Notes: a model not told the origin generated them from the letters alone. A DNA stretch of 64,000 nucleotides from Moesziomyces globuligerus (GCA_030849465.1 JARVLF010000017.1:124001-188000), one strand, 5' to 3'. Positions 18,253 to 29,300 are shown, counted from the first letter of the stretch. Made by a program: numbers and translations.

Positions 18253-20607
18253 ATGACAGGCTCAGGTCGCCGTTGCCCTGGGTCGGGGCCCTGGTTCGCC
18301 ATCTTGGCGTTCAGCTTGGCCACATGCACCCAAGCCTCCTTCCTCGGAACCATCTTGTTCGGAAAGGACACACTCGAGCCTGTGCGACAAGCGATCAAGC
18401 AGACCGAGCACATGCGCAGCCAAGTGTACGGCTGGTACCATCAGAACGCCACGGAGCAGGCCAACTTCACTGTCTCGACCGAGCCGGCAGAGCTGTACAC
18501 GCTGCTGCCAGCCACGTATTCCGGTCGCAGCCTCGTAGCTCCCGACGGCTCGTACTACCGCGATATCGAAGGCTACTACAAGGGGTCGTGGTCTGGATGG
18601 GACTTTAGCACCACCGCCAACCGGTCTCTCGCCATCGACTCGCGCCTCAACCGCACCCTGGCAGAGAAGCTGGCGGTGAAAGCGCCGCCGCAGTACGTCG
18701 ACGGCGTGCAGCAGCAGGACCTCATCCAGGACCGCGGTGCCTTCGACTGGCTTTCGTTCGATCCGGGTCACATTGATCTTCATCTACAGGAGGAGCATCT
18801 GCTGCCCGGGAACGTCTCGCTCGTCACCGGCAGCCTGAGCTTATCGCCGTCCAAGAACGCCAAAGACGGTGCCGAGGATCCCGTCGGCTTCAACCTCGAG
18901 GGTCTTCACTACATCCCTACCGGCAGCATCTTCCTGCACGCACTCGGAGACGAGTCTGCGAATACCACCGACGTTCGCACCGTGCTGGGCATGGTACCGA
19001 CGTCCAACAACGACACGCGCAACGCCACGGTCTCGGCGATGGACAAGGCGTTCCAGCTGCGCATCGACATGCTGAACCGTATCATCGCTAGCGGCTCGTA
19101 CGACTCGTCGGACAGCGCCGCGCCGTCACTGGCGCCTAGGCACAACTGCTCGCTGCACATCTATGCGCAGATGCACTCGGCTGGGCCGCACGACGAGGTG
19201 CAGCGCGAGATCGACGCGCTGGAGCGAGAGATGGCCGTGTCGACGGGTATCTCGACGATCGCGCCGCCGGCGCTGACCTTGTCGATGACCGCCTACTCGC
19301 CCGAATGCCAGCTGGTGGTGAGGGCGCGCAACGTCGAGGGCCTGCTGCAAAGCAAGCTGTGGAAGAAGGCGGTTCACTATGCACTCATCTATACGCTGGT
19401 TCTGCTGGTGCAGACGCGCTTGTTGGTGCAGCAGATGGAGGCAACTACGACGCCGAGCGGACTGAGCAAGCTGAGCGACAAGACGTTTCTCGCCCAGTCG
19501 ATCCTCGATGCCTACAGCTGCCTCATCCACCTCAGCGTCGGCGTGGCACTCGAGAACGAGACCACATTGCCGCTCATCGCGTGCGCCTTTATGAGCGGCA
19601 TCTGCTTCCTCGCCTTTGGCTACCGCTACACCATCACCATCTACCGAACTCAGATGGACGCCACCCCCACACCAGCCGCTCCGCCTTCAACAGCACCAGT
19701 GGCAGCAACAGAGGCGGCTCAACTCCCAACGGACGCTGCGAATGGTCGGGATGCTGGGGCGACGGGGGGAACAGGAGAGGCGACGGGGTCGGAGAGGGAG
19801 GCCCGGCGGAGGGGCATGGGGATCTTTGCCGTGGGCGGGTTCCTGTTGATGGTCGCGTTCTTCCCGCTGGTGACGGTGGCTGTGATGCTGCCGTTTCTCT
19901 ACTCGTTCTGGGTGCCGCAGATCTGGCGCAACGTGCAGCGGGGGACGCGCAAGGCGATTCTGAAGCGGTGCGTCATCGGGACGACGGTGGCGCGGCTGTT
20001 CGTGCCGCTCTACGTGCTCGTGTGTCCGGACAACGTGCTGTTCACCGAGACGAGCGGCTGGGGTCTTGTGCTGGCCGCCTACGTGGTGTTGCAGGCGCTG
20101 GTCTTGTTGGGGCAAGATGTGTTGGGGCCGCACTTTTTCCTTGCCGCTTCGTGGGTGCCTGCCTCGGCCATGACTGCATGGGAGTACCATCCGATCCTCG
20201 GCGAGGAGCAGGACGAGTATGGGGATTGCGCGATCTGTCTCACCGAGATCGAGGCTACGGTCAAGAGGTCAAGCTCGGCGTCGGAACCAAAGCGAGCATG
20301 GTTCGACTGGGGCCGGGCCGGAGAGTACGGGTATGATCGCGTGGCTGGTGCCGAACAGGGAGACGTCGACGACGATGCAGCTACGAAGGAAGACGAGCAT
20401 CAGCAGAGGCGGGGATGGATCAAGCGCGGTGTGCAGGCGGTGGCACGGATGAAGCCAGAGGTGGGCGCTGCGGGTGCACTGCGTCGACGACGGACGGACG
20501 TGATGGTAGCGCCGTGCCAGCACGCGTTCCACACGGAATGCCTCGACCGATGGCTGACGATCAAAAACGAATGCCCCAGCTGTCGCAGCATGCTACCCCC
20601 CGCCTAG
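18253..20607 (+). CDS. TUL1: Tul1/Dsc1-type Golgi/endosomal RING E3 ubiquitin ligase
   Basis: The 784-residue protein starts with a signal peptide (about 1-29). A luminal region with several N-glycosylation sequons follows (about 30-370; VYGWYHQNATEQ, YYKGSWSGWDFS). Next come about seven hydrophobic segments (about 370-650) with a low-complexity cytosolic loop near 475-515. The C terminus is a C3H2C3 RING: CAIC (Cys659, Cys662), then CQHAFHTECLDRW (from Cys755) and CPSC. Homologues are the catalytic subunit of the Tul1/Dsc membrane ligase, which ubiquitinates mis-sorted membrane proteins and, in S. pombe, the SREBP precursor. The length matches S. cerevisiae Tul1. The RING is unusual in having 92 residues between its second and third zinc ligands. 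Confidence 0.9.
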   Translation: MTGSGRRCPGSGPWFAILAFSLATCTQASFLGTILFGKDTLEPVRQAIKQTEHMRSQVYGWYHQNATEQANFTVSTEPAELYTLLPATYSGRSLVAPDGSYYRDIEGYYKGSWSGWDFSTTANRSLAIDSRLNRTLAEKLAVKAPPQYVDGVQQQDLIQDRGAFDWLSFDPGHIDLHLQEEHLLPGNVSLVTGSLSLSPSKNAKDGAEDPVGFNLEGLHYIPTGSIFLHALGDESANTTDVRTVLGMVPTSNNDTRNATVSAMDKAFQLRIDMLNRIIASGSYDSSDSAAPSLAPRHNCSLHIYAQMHSAGPHDEVQREIDALEREMAVSTGISTIAPPALTLSMTAYSPECQLVVRARNVEGLLQSKLWKKAVHYALIYTLVLLVQTRLLVQQMEATTTPSGLSKLSDKTFLAQSILDAYSCLIHLSVGVALENETTLPLIACAFMSGICFLAFGYRYTITIYRTQMDATPTPAAPPSTAPVAATEAAQLPTDAANGRDAGATGGTGEATGSEREARRRGMGIFAVGGFLLMVAFFPLVTVAVMLPFLYSFWVPQIWRNVQRGTRKAILKRCVIGTTVARLFVPLYVLVCPDNVLFTETSGWGLVLAAYVVLQALVLLGQDVLGPHFFLAASWVPASAMTAWEYHPILGEEQDEYGDCAICLTEIEATVKRSSSASEPKRAWFDWGRAGEYGYDRVAGAEQGDVDDDAATKEDEHQQRRGWIKRGVQAVARMKPEVGAAGALRRRRTDVMVAPCQHAFHTECLDRWLTIKNECPSCRSMLPPA

Positions 20608-20733
20608 CTCGGTTACCGCTGCAATATCAGAGCTTCAGACGCGAGCACATGGACCGCAAAATGCCGAACATTGTTCCGGATGAAGGGGGTATAATGAGCG
20701 ATTTGCTATCTTCTATGCCGAGATTTGAGAGGA

Positions 20734-21186
20734 CTAGGCAAGAGCGAAGGAGACGCTCTTGCGCGGCTTCTTGTCCTTCTTGACCGAGCTCGATGAAGCG
20801 TCTGTCTTGGCCGCATCCGAGACTGTGGGCTGCGAGGCACGGATCTTTCGGGCCTCCTTTCGAGCTTTGGTCTTTTCGCGCTTGTTGGACTTGAGAGCCG
20901 CCTTGATCTGAGCCTTTGTCTTTGCCTTTGCATCGGACGAGAGCGTCGACTTCTTCTCCTGCTTACGCTGCGCTAGCGACTGCTTCTTGAGCTGGCGCTC
21001 GTGCGCCTTGTGCTTGCTCGTCTCGATACGACGCTCGAGCGTCTCGGAGGTAGCCTGGGTGATGGCTTGGCTGAGCTCGAGCAGATGCGCCACGCCACCA
21101 TCCTCGGCGAACTTCTTCTTCTGCTTGCCCGGCCCAGCAGCAGCAGGCTTCGTCCGTACGGGCTTGTTCGTCTTGCTCTCGGCCAT
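20734..21186 (-). CDS. small basic coiled-coil protein of unknown function
   Basis: This 150-residue ORF starts at ATG 21186 (MAESKTNKPVRTK). An in-frame extension upstream would need a non-ATG start. The protein is about a quarter Lys and Arg, with a short N-terminal KKKFAEDGG segment, a predicted helix with Leu/Ile spacing (HLLELSQAITQATSETLERR), and several bipartite basic stretches that look like nuclear or nucleolar signals. It ends in RKSVSFALA, which fits the RVxF docking consensus for protein phosphatase 1. I do not recognise a family. Codon use resembles its neighbours, and the tail-to-tail spacing from TUL1 is only 126 bp. It is probably a real conserved nuclear protein, but function is unassigned. 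Confidence 0.6.
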   Translation of the reverse strand: MAESKTNKPVRTKPAAAGPGKQKKKFAEDGGVAHLLELSQAITQATSETLERRIETSKHKAHERQLKKQSLAQRKQEKKSTLSSDAKAKTKAQIKAALKSNKREKTKARKEARKIRASQPTVSDAAKTDASSSSVKKDKKPRKSVSFALA

Positions 21187-22283
21187 CGTTGCTGGACTGA
21201 TGCGCAAGAGGCGGGCAATGGCACGGAGAAGCAAGGATGCAAGGGCTCAAGGTGTTGGAGTGAAAATTTCCCGAACCCGGAAGTCGGACTTGGTGCAAAG
21301 GCGAGCTGTGGAGGCGGTGCCAGCGCTCTAACAGCAGCCGAATATTTCAAGAACAGGCTCATGGCGAAGTCGCCTCGGGGATAAGCCCAGCAGCATGCTC
21401 TGACCAGCGTGCAGATGGGCGTGCTCGCGAGTCGAGCTCAGTCACATTGGCGACTTAGAGTTGAACGCCAAGCAAGGTTGCGTTGAGCGTCGCAAGAAAA
21501 GCGCGCCTGCCAACGAGCTAATCTGCGAGGCGAGCGAGAGGCTGGCTGACTGACTGACTTGGCTCAAACAGCACGTCGGATGGCCTGCAAAGAGCACATG
21601 CTGGCTGACTCTGTGACTGCGAGCTGGGCTGCTGGGCTGCTGGGCGCTGGGCGCGGCAGCTGCAGCAGCTGCAGGGAGCTTGGCTTGACCGGTAGAGTAG
21701 GCTGCTGCCCCGCGTCAGATGGAATGGAAGCGAGAGCGGGTTGGCTTCAGAGGCTGTCATGTTCGGAAGCCCCGCTCCGCTGCGCCGCGCCTCGCCGGTT
21801 GGCTGAGAAATTCGGCGAAATCACACCCACACCCACACACGCACGCACCCTCGAGGCTCACAGAGCGGAGCTGGGCCAAGAGCGGTGTGATCTCGGCTCG
21901 TCATCCAGCGCTGCCCATTCCACCACTGCTGCACTGCTGCACTGCACCTGCGCTGCACCGCTCCACGCCACGCCACGCCCCGCCCGTGCCGGTTGGCTGC
22001 ACATCGCCCGCCCTCACTCAACTTGCTCGCCTGGCAAGCGGCCGAATCCGCAGCCTCTTGCAGCTCGTCACTTCACCCTCGAAGCGTTACCCACCACGCA
22101 CGTCGCTGGACTCGCATCTCCTGCCTCCCTCACTCCATCTCGGCTCCCTTCCGATCTCCTGCCACCACCTCCTGGGCTGCTGGCTCATGACCAAACCCTC
22201 TTCGAGTGCGCTCGTCCGTCTCTAGGCTCGGACGCAGCCCACCTCCTTTTTTCCCTTCGCCGGCGCCCCAACGCTCGCAACCC
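21187..22283. other. divergent intergenic region and DMA1 leader
   Basis: It contains short repeats (CTGACTGACTGAC near 21545, GCTGGGCT units near 21623-21650), a CA-rich tract (about 21821-21845) with ACACCCACACAC, and a 12-codon uORF at 22187. No gene is evident. Confidence 0.55.
22187..22225 (+). promoter_or_regulatory. uORF in the DMA1-like leader
   Basis: ATG at 22187 opens 12 codons and ends in TAG at 22223-22225, 58 nt before the main start. Confidence 0.4.
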
Positions 22284-25200
22284 ATGACGGCGGCTCCCAC
22301 ACACTTGCCCTCGTCTCCCTCGCCGCAAACCAACACGCACTCGGCTGCGACCGCTGCAGCGGCTCATCCGTCCGGCGTTCCTCAGCGTCCACCCTTCTTC
22401 GCCCGATTCTCAAGGCGGCCCAGAACGGCCAGCAGCGCCCTCAACCCTTCGTTTGCTGCGAGCACCTCGAACCTCCTCTCGCCCTCGGCGCGCGGTTCCA
22501 GCTTCTCTGATCTCCTCAGAAGCTCATCTTACTCCCAAGTCAACCTCGAGTCGCCCTCGGATCAGCTCGAACCTGCCTCACCCCAGCCCAACCCCACTGG
22601 CCACGCGCAGATGACCAGCACAAATCCATCGGCAACGCCCGCCGTCACTGGCAGCGGCAGCGGCAGTGCCCTCGGCCGCATGTTCCGCCGCTACAGCCAA
22701 GGCGGTGCCTCGCGCAACGACAGTGCACGTCCGTCTACGCGCGACCGCGACTCTTTCAACGTGGCCCGCAACACGAGCTCGCCCGCTTTAGATAGGCAAT
22801 CCAACTCCAGTCCGATCCGGCCCTCCAACGCTTCCGTTCACGCTCCGCCTCTGCCGCGCTCCGGCTCCTACGGCAGCACCTACCAGCCTGCGCTGCCCCC
22901 CAACGACTTTGGCCCCAACACCAGCGTCTCGGGCTCGCGCACCTTGACCGCTCTGCCCCCCGTCGCATCGGCATCGTCGGCAGCACCCGCATCGTCTCCA
23001 TCCGCCTCACCTGCTCCCGCCGCTGCCTCGCCTGCCGCCGCGCCTGCATCAGCACACCCAGCCAGCACATCAAACGACGCCCAAGCCGATCAGACGGTCG
23101 CTGTCGAAGGCGCTCCTGCCAACTCTGCTCCTGCATCCACACCCGCAGCCGCCGCAACAGCAAACACCAGCTCCACCTCACGGCCCTTGAACGGAATGCA
23201 TCGCATCCGCCTCGTACCCCACCTCGAGGCAACTCGCTCCCTCCACTTTGAGCCCATCGAGCGCGATCTCAAAGAGGGCGCCGCCGCCGTCAAGGTCGGA
23301 CGATTCACCGACCGGCAGCACCCGCCGCGAGACGCTTCTGCCGCCGTCCCAGCATCGACCATCGCCGGCGTCGCCGGCGTCGCAGCTGCCAACGGCGATG
23401 CTTCCCTCACTCCAGCCACCGATTCCGCACTGCCCGTTCAATCCAGTCGAGGCCAGCCGGGCGCACGCGGCGGCGCCATCCCCATCAGCGGCACCCACGG
23501 CGGCGGCGGCCGCATCGACTCGTCTCGCATCGCCTTCAAGAGCAAGGTCGTCAGCCGAGGACACGCCGAGATCTGGTGCGAAGCAGGCGGAAAGTTCTTC
23601 GTCCGCGACACAAAGTCGTCCTCGGGCACCTTCCTCAACCACATCCGCCTCTCGGCCCCCAACACGGAATCCAGGCCCTTCGCCCTCAAGGACGGCGACG
23701 TCGTCCAGCTTGGCGTCGATTATCAGGGCGGCACCGAGGAGATCTACCGCTGCGTCAAGATGCGCGTCGAACTCAACAGAGGCTGGCAGCGCGAAGCCAA
23801 CCAGTTCAACGTCAACGCCCTCCGCCAACTCCGTGCGCTCCAGGGCTCTCCCCTCTCGCCGCCCACCGACAAGGGCGCCGCCTCGGCCTCGGCTCTGCTC
23901 CCCACTAACCGCCAGGGCGTCAGCGTCACCGACTGCTGCATCTGCCTCTTCTCCGTCACCGTCTGCCAGGCGCTCTTTATCGCACCGTGCTCGCACGTCT
24001 TTCACTACAAGTGCATCCGCCCTCTGCTCAACCTCCATCACCCGGGCTTCTCCTGCCCGCTCTGCCGCACCTTCGCCGACCTCGACGCCGATGTCGAAGA
24101 GGACGAGGCGTGGCAGGAGGCGCTCATGCAGGAAGCCGCCGCAGCCGAGGCGAGGCTCGCGCTCGGCAAGCAGCCGCTCGAGGTGGGCACGCCCGCCGTC
24201 GAGCTCGATGCTCCCATCGCTGCCGCAGTGCTTCCCTCGCTCGGCGAGGACGCCGGAGCCACAGCACGCGGCACTACGAGCACCGCGCAATCCACTGGCG
24301 TCAGGCTTTCCGCCGTTGCGCTGGCGTCGTCAGCCATGACGGACGCGGCCAACGCGAGTTCGCCTTCGCCCCGCGCTACCGCAGCGCCGAGCAAGCGCAA
24401 AAACGATTGGGCGCGTCCCGATACCGCCGTTGGCTCGAGTGCCGGCCCGCTGGGTGGAGACGAGACCTTTGCCGTACCCGATCCGGCCGAGGCCGCGAAC
24501 ATGCCCGCGAGCCTGTCGCACATTGCGGCCGAGCTTGGCGAGATGGCGGTGGCCGACCGGCTTTTGGACGAGAATGGCTCCGCGCCCGCCGCGACGCTTC
24601 CATCCATCCTTGGCGCCCACGTGCCGCGCTCCAGTCTGGGAGCCAGCGATGGCGGCTCACCCGCGCGCAGGACGTCAGGTCCGATCGCTATTGGAGGCGG
24701 CGAACGGTCAGGACAATCACATCAGCAGCGTGCTGCCGCGGCTTCCGCCAGTCTGGCGGGACCGCCGGCGCTCGACAGTCTCGAAGAAGGCTGGCCCCAC
24801 GTGGGCACGATCGGCGGATTCTCGCCGGGTCTGGATGAGTCCGGCACGCCGCTGAACCACACGTTTTTGAGCACGTTAGCGGAGGCACCGCAGGTGGCAG
24901 GAGCCGCGCCCTCGCCCTCTGCGCTGCGGGATTTTCCGCCCGGCCGATCGGCACCGGCCCAGACAGTAGTGCCGGCGATCGCTTCAGCGGGGACGAGCCG
25001 AGTGCGGCGCGTTGAGCTCGAGGTGAGCGAGGGAATCGCGGGCGACCATAGTGCTCGCACGAAGCGGTCCAGCGACGGCGATGACGTCGACACGGCCGAG
25101 GAGGAGGCAGGTGGCGTTGGCAATGGCGCGTCGCCTGTGCCCACGGGTGTGGGCGGAGCGCCCAAGGGCAAGGCGAGGCTCGGTACCGAGACGTCGCCTA

Positions 25201-25610
25201 GCCGTGGCGGCGTGTTTTACGATCCCGCGCTCGCAGGCGATGGACTGACCAAGCCAGGGCACGACATCGTTCACACGAGCTCGCCCGGCGGACGCAGGAG
25301 GAGCCGCAGCCGCAGTCGGGCGGGGAGGGAGGCGGCGGGGCCGAGCGACTCGGACGAGCAGGAGGCGGCGCCGTTTCAGCCGTACGAGCATCCGCGCATC
25401 CCGCGCACCGGTCCCAACCTCAACGCGAGCGCCTACATGTCGCACCAGCTGCACCAGGGCCACGGCCAGGTGCAGACGCACGGAGGGCCAGCCAGGCAGC
25501 CCAGCGACCGCTCGCAGAGCAACGGCGAGTCCGGGCTCGCACAGCCCTCGTCGCCTTCGGCCGAGTCCAAGATGGCGCGCTTCAAGCGCAGGATCTCGCA
25601 CGCCATCTGA
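22284..25610 (+). CDS. DMA1: FHA-RING E3 ubiquitin ligase of the Dma1/Chf family
   Basis: The first ATG of the frame is at 22284 (context ACCCATGACG), giving 1,108 residues. An N-terminal Ser/Ala/Pro-rich region precedes an FHA domain at about residues 410-495. That domain carries the SRGHAEIW and DTKSSSGTFLN phosphothreonine-binding motifs. A C3H2C3 RING follows at about 551-596 (CCICLFSVTVC, CSHVFHYKC, CPLC). The FHA-then-RING order is diagnostic of Dma1/Dma2 in yeasts and CHFR/RNF8 in animals. Those ligases read phosphothreonine and ubiquitinate septin, spindle-checkpoint and septation-network proteins. The protein is more than twice the size of yeast Dma1 because of a long disordered C-terminal half (about 600-1108) of unknown role. 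Confidence 0.88.
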   Translation: MTAAPTHLPSSPSPQTNTHSAATAAAAHPSGVPQRPPFFARFSRRPRTASSALNPSFAASTSNLLSPSARGSSFSDLLRSSSYSQVNLESPSDQLEPASPQPNPTGHAQMTSTNPSATPAVTGSGSGSALGRMFRRYSQGGASRNDSARPSTRDRDSFNVARNTSSPALDRQSNSSPIRPSNASVHAPPLPRSGSYGSTYQPALPPNDFGPNTSVSGSRTLTALPPVASASSAAPASSPSASPAPAAASPAAAPASAHPASTSNDAQADQTVAVEGAPANSAPASTPAAAATANTSSTSRPLNGMHRIRLVPHLEATRSLHFEPIERDLKEGAAAVKVGRFTDRQHPPRDASAAVPASTIAGVAGVAAANGDASLTPATDSALPVQSSRGQPGARGGAIPISGTHGGGGRIDSSRIAFKSKVVSRGHAEIWCEAGGKFFVRDTKSSSGTFLNHIRLSAPNTESRPFALKDGDVVQLGVDYQGGTEEIYRCVKMRVELNRGWQREANQFNVNALRQLRALQGSPLSPPTDKGAASASALLPTNRQGVSVTDCCICLFSVTVCQALFIAPCSHVFHYKCIRPLLNLHHPGFSCPLCRTFADLDADVEEDEAWQEALMQEAAAAEARLALGKQPLEVGTPAVELDAPIAAAVLPSLGEDAGATARGTTSTAQSTGVRLSAVALASSAMTDAANASSPSPRATAAPSKRKNDWARPDTAVGSSAGPLGGDETFAVPDPAEAANMPASLSHIAAELGEMAVADRLLDENGSAPAATLPSILGAHVPRSSLGASDGGSPARRTSGPIAIGGGERSGQSHQQRAAAASASLAGPPALDSLEEGWPHVGTIGGFSPGLDESGTPLNHTFLSTLAEAPQVAGAAPSPSALRDFPPGRSAPAQTVVPAIASAGTSRVRRVELEVSEGIAGDHSARTKRSSDGDDVDTAEEEAGGVGNGASPVPTGVGGAPKGKARLGTETSPSRGGVFYDPALAGDGLTKPGHDIVHTSSPGGRRRSRSRSRAGREAAGPSDSDEQEAAPFQPYEHPRIPRTGPNLNASAYMSHQLHQGHGQVQTHGGPARQPSDRSQSNGESGLAQPSSPSAESKMARFKRRISHAI

Positions 25611-26358
25611 GAGCATACTTCCGCCCGAGGAGGGGTGCAGGCAGGCGTACTGCGAACCCAGGCTGGATCGATAATGGCATGTCTTGCAGCATGATAGCAC
25701 ACCTGGCAGTGTGAGGGCAGTGTGAAGACTATGAGCAGGTCGAGAGGGGTGTGTGCAGTGTGGACTGTGGGTGATGGGCTGTGGTTGACGTTTGTTGATG
25801 GGATCAGGCTTATGGAGGGAAGAGGGGTGTGTGTTTGAGTGAGCGTGTGGAGGTGAACGAGGTTTGGGGGCCAGTGCGCATGACTGGCGGGAGGAGGTTT
25901 CAGGGTCCAGCCCCCCGCGAGGCGTGAAATGCGCGCCTGCGACGGTGGAGGCTCAGTCCGCAGTAGCGCAGCAGCGCACCAGCGTGCGTCGCTACCACCA
26001 CCATACCCCAGAAGCGACCTCTGCTCTTTGGTCAAAGCCAGCACGCGGGACACAACACACACACGCACACACATACTCCCTCTCCGGGTCCCAACGCAGC
26101 GCCATCTATCCTCCCTGCCCCAGTTGGGATTCGCCTCTACCTCCCCGCTCGATCTGGTGCACGCTCTCATCATCAACGGCGACCGGCATCGTTGAGAGAA
26201 CCATCGACTCGTCCATTTGGCCTCGCTGTTCGCGCCATCAAGGGCATGTATTGAGCGCACAAGTCAGCTTCCATCCTGTGCCCAACCAATCGACCGCATG
26301 CATAGCACGAATCCGACCGCGCTAGTGCCGCTGCCCTTCCGTCGCTCCTATCGCAGCC
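25611..26358. other. intergenic region and ATG11 leader
   Basis: It holds a CA-rich tract (about 26052-26075), a minimal ATG-TAT-TGA uORF near 26247, and the overlapping uORF at 26298. No other gene is visible. Confidence 0.55.
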
Positions 26359-26381
26359 ATGAGGGTCGTACGCGCCCATGA
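26298..26381 (+). promoter_or_regulatory. uORF overlapping the ATG11 start codon
   Basis: ATG at 26298 opens 27 codons that run past the ATG11 ATG (26359) in a different frame and stop at TGA 26379-26381. If transcribed it should reduce ATG11 translation, with leaky scanning needed for Atg11 synthesis. Confidence 0.55.
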
Positions 26382-29300
26382 TGGGCGCTCCATCCTGGTC
26401 AACCAGCCGCTCTCGCACTTTCCCACGCTCGACGACCTGCTCGACTGCTTCTCGCTCGCCACCGAGATCCCCTCGGATGCCATCATCTGCATGACCGCCG
26501 ACGGCAGTCAGCTCAAACAGGAACTGCTCGACCGCATCATCCACAACGCCGCTTCTTCCACCTCGGCATCCGACTCTTCCACCACCAACACCGCCGCCGT
26601 CACCGCTGCAAAACCACAGTCGGCCACGCCGCCAGATCCCACTGCCGAGTCGCACGCGCACGAGTTCTTTGTCTACAACCGCGACTTTCTCTACACCGAT
26701 CCCACCGAGCTCGCCGCAGAACTCGCAGAGCACGCCGTGCTCAATGTCGTGCCGCCAATGCCCGACGCCGAACTCGCATTCCCGCCGACGCCCAAGGCGC
26801 TCGAGGCGATCGTCGCCTGGACCGCGGAGATCGGCACCCTCGCCGCCGAGCATGAACATACCTGCCGCGACCTGCTCAATCGCATCACGCTCATCGCCCG
26901 CAGCCTGCAGGTGGCCCTCGCTAACCTTAGGGACCACGCCGACGACATCGAAAAGGGCGCCAAGGCGCTCATCGACGACGTCGCACAGAAGGAGCTCACC
27001 CGAATGCAGAACCTCCTCCAGGGATACGAGCGCGATCTTCGCATTCTCGGCATGGTATCGATCCACCCGCGCCTGCAGTCTTCCGGCGCCCAGATGGCAA
27101 CCACCACGACCGCGACTGGCTCGAGTACGACGCAGAACGGTACCTCGAATGGCTCGTCCGCCGTGTCCAAGCCCAAGCATCGCACCCTAGGCGACTACAT
27201 CAGCAAGTCCAAGATGAGTGCCGTCGCCGACGCGTGCCAGCGGGTCTTCTCGGAGCTGCGCGAGCGCATCGAGCGCATCGATATGGACCTCACCCTCATC
27301 CGCAACGATACGCAGGGCCTCTCGGAGGAGGTCGAGGCGACGACGCCCCAGGTGGCTGATGAGACGTACCAGCGCGTCGCCGAGGCGCTGGCGCGGACAC
27401 GCGAGCTTGACGCCTTTATCGAGTCCACTTGCTCGCCCGACGCGCAGGGCTGGCCTGTCGCCGACAAGCTCGACCGCGCCACGTTCGAGCGCGTCGTGCG
27501 CAGCTGCCATGAGCTGCTGCTGCTCAACGAAGTGGCGCGCGAGGCGGTGCAGCGCCTCACTCAGGACCGCAACGACATTCTCGAGCGCAGCCTGCACCTG
27601 CTCATCGACATCTCGGGCATCCAGTCCGAATTCACCGAGACCAGCTCGCTCCTCGCCGCCGTCGATGCCGATCTGCACTCGAACAAGCTCGACGGCTTCA
27701 AGCATCTGCACCGCCTCAAGAACATGCTCTGGGCCTACGGCGCCACCGTCGTCGAGGTCGTCCGCCGCCGCGAATTTGCCAAACACTTTCTCGGAAAGTC
27801 CCAGTCGCTCGCCGAACTCATGGCCAAGCTCTCGGCGTCCGAGTGGAAGCGTCGCCAGTTTTACCGTAGCGACGTCTCGTCCCTGCTGCCTTGGGAAGTC
27901 AAGGGCATGGACGACAAGCCACCCAGCCTCGAGATCACCACGCCCAGGGTCAGCAGCGAGGGCACCGCCGACCTCAGCCTCGCCGATCTCGATGCGCTCT
28001 ACGAACTGCTCGATCAGGTCGACCAGCGGCTGCGACAGGATGCCGAGGGCGGCGGTCCAGCCGCTGCAAGCCCTATCCCCGAAGTCAAGGCTGCGCTGCA
28101 ATCGCTCGCGGCGGCGCTGCAAGATCTGGACGACGAGTTCATCCATCTCGTCAATATCCAGCTGCTCAACAAGGACGACGACGAAGAAGGCTCGGACGAG
28201 GACGGTGACGAGAGTGGCTCGGACACCTCGATCCGCGCCCGCAGACGCGAGCGTCGCCGGCTGCGCCTCACCGCCTCGCTCGCTGCTGCCAACGACCAAG
28301 AGCTGGCGCAGCTGCGCCGCGAGCTGCACTCCACAAGAGCGGCCAAGGAGGAGGCGGAGCGTGCGCTCAAGGCCGACGGCGAGAGCCGGGCGCTGGGCCT
28401 CAAGGCGGAGGTCGAGACGCTGAGGCGTCAGCTCGAGACGAGCAGGTCGGAGGCACTTTCGCTAGAGACGGAGAGGCGCGATGCGCAGAACCGCATCGAG
28501 ACGTTGCTGGGCGACTTGGAGGTGGAGCGCGAGCGTCGGCTCAACATGGTCGACGAAGTGAACCAGCTGCGGCGCGATCTGGAGCAGAGCCACCGCGCCG
28601 AGGCCGCGGCGAAGCAGGAGGCGATGGAGGACGCGGAGCGCGTGGCCGAGCTCGAGGCGCAGGCGCACGAGCTGCACGTCGAGCTCGACGAGGCCAAGTC
28701 GGCGCGCATCGACGCGAGCAACCGCATCGAGGCGCTGCTGAGCGAGGGCTCGAGTGCCGAGGGTGAGCTGCGGACCGCGCAGGCGCGCATTGATGAGCTG
28801 ACCGAGCATCTCTCGAGCGCGCATGCCGATGCGGCTAGGGCGCGCGAGGCGGCCGCAGAGGTCGAGGCCGCCAAGGAGCGACAGATCCGCTCGTACCGCG
28901 CCGAGGCCGATGGCGACCGCGCGATCCTCGAGGAGCGCGTGCGTGCGCTCAAGGCTGAGCTCGAAGCCAAGCAGCAGCTGCTGCAACAGCAGACGGACGT
29001 GGCGCAGCGCGCCGAGCAGAGCCGCGTGCCGGATCGTGAGGCCATCGAGCTCCTGCGCGGCCAGCTGCAGGCGGCCGACGTGGCGCACGAGGAGATCGTC
29101 AAGGAGATGGACCGCGCCAAGGAGCTTGCCGACGAGGCCGAGGCGGCGCGCCGCGAGGTGGAAGCCAGTCGGCAGCTGCTGCTCGAGCGCGCGCGCACGC
29201 TGTTGGCCAAGACGAGCCAGCTGCGCAAGACGGTGCGAGCCATGCCTGTCCACTCGTCGAGCCGGCAAGCGTCGGCATCCAGCCCCGGCCCTGCGCTCGG

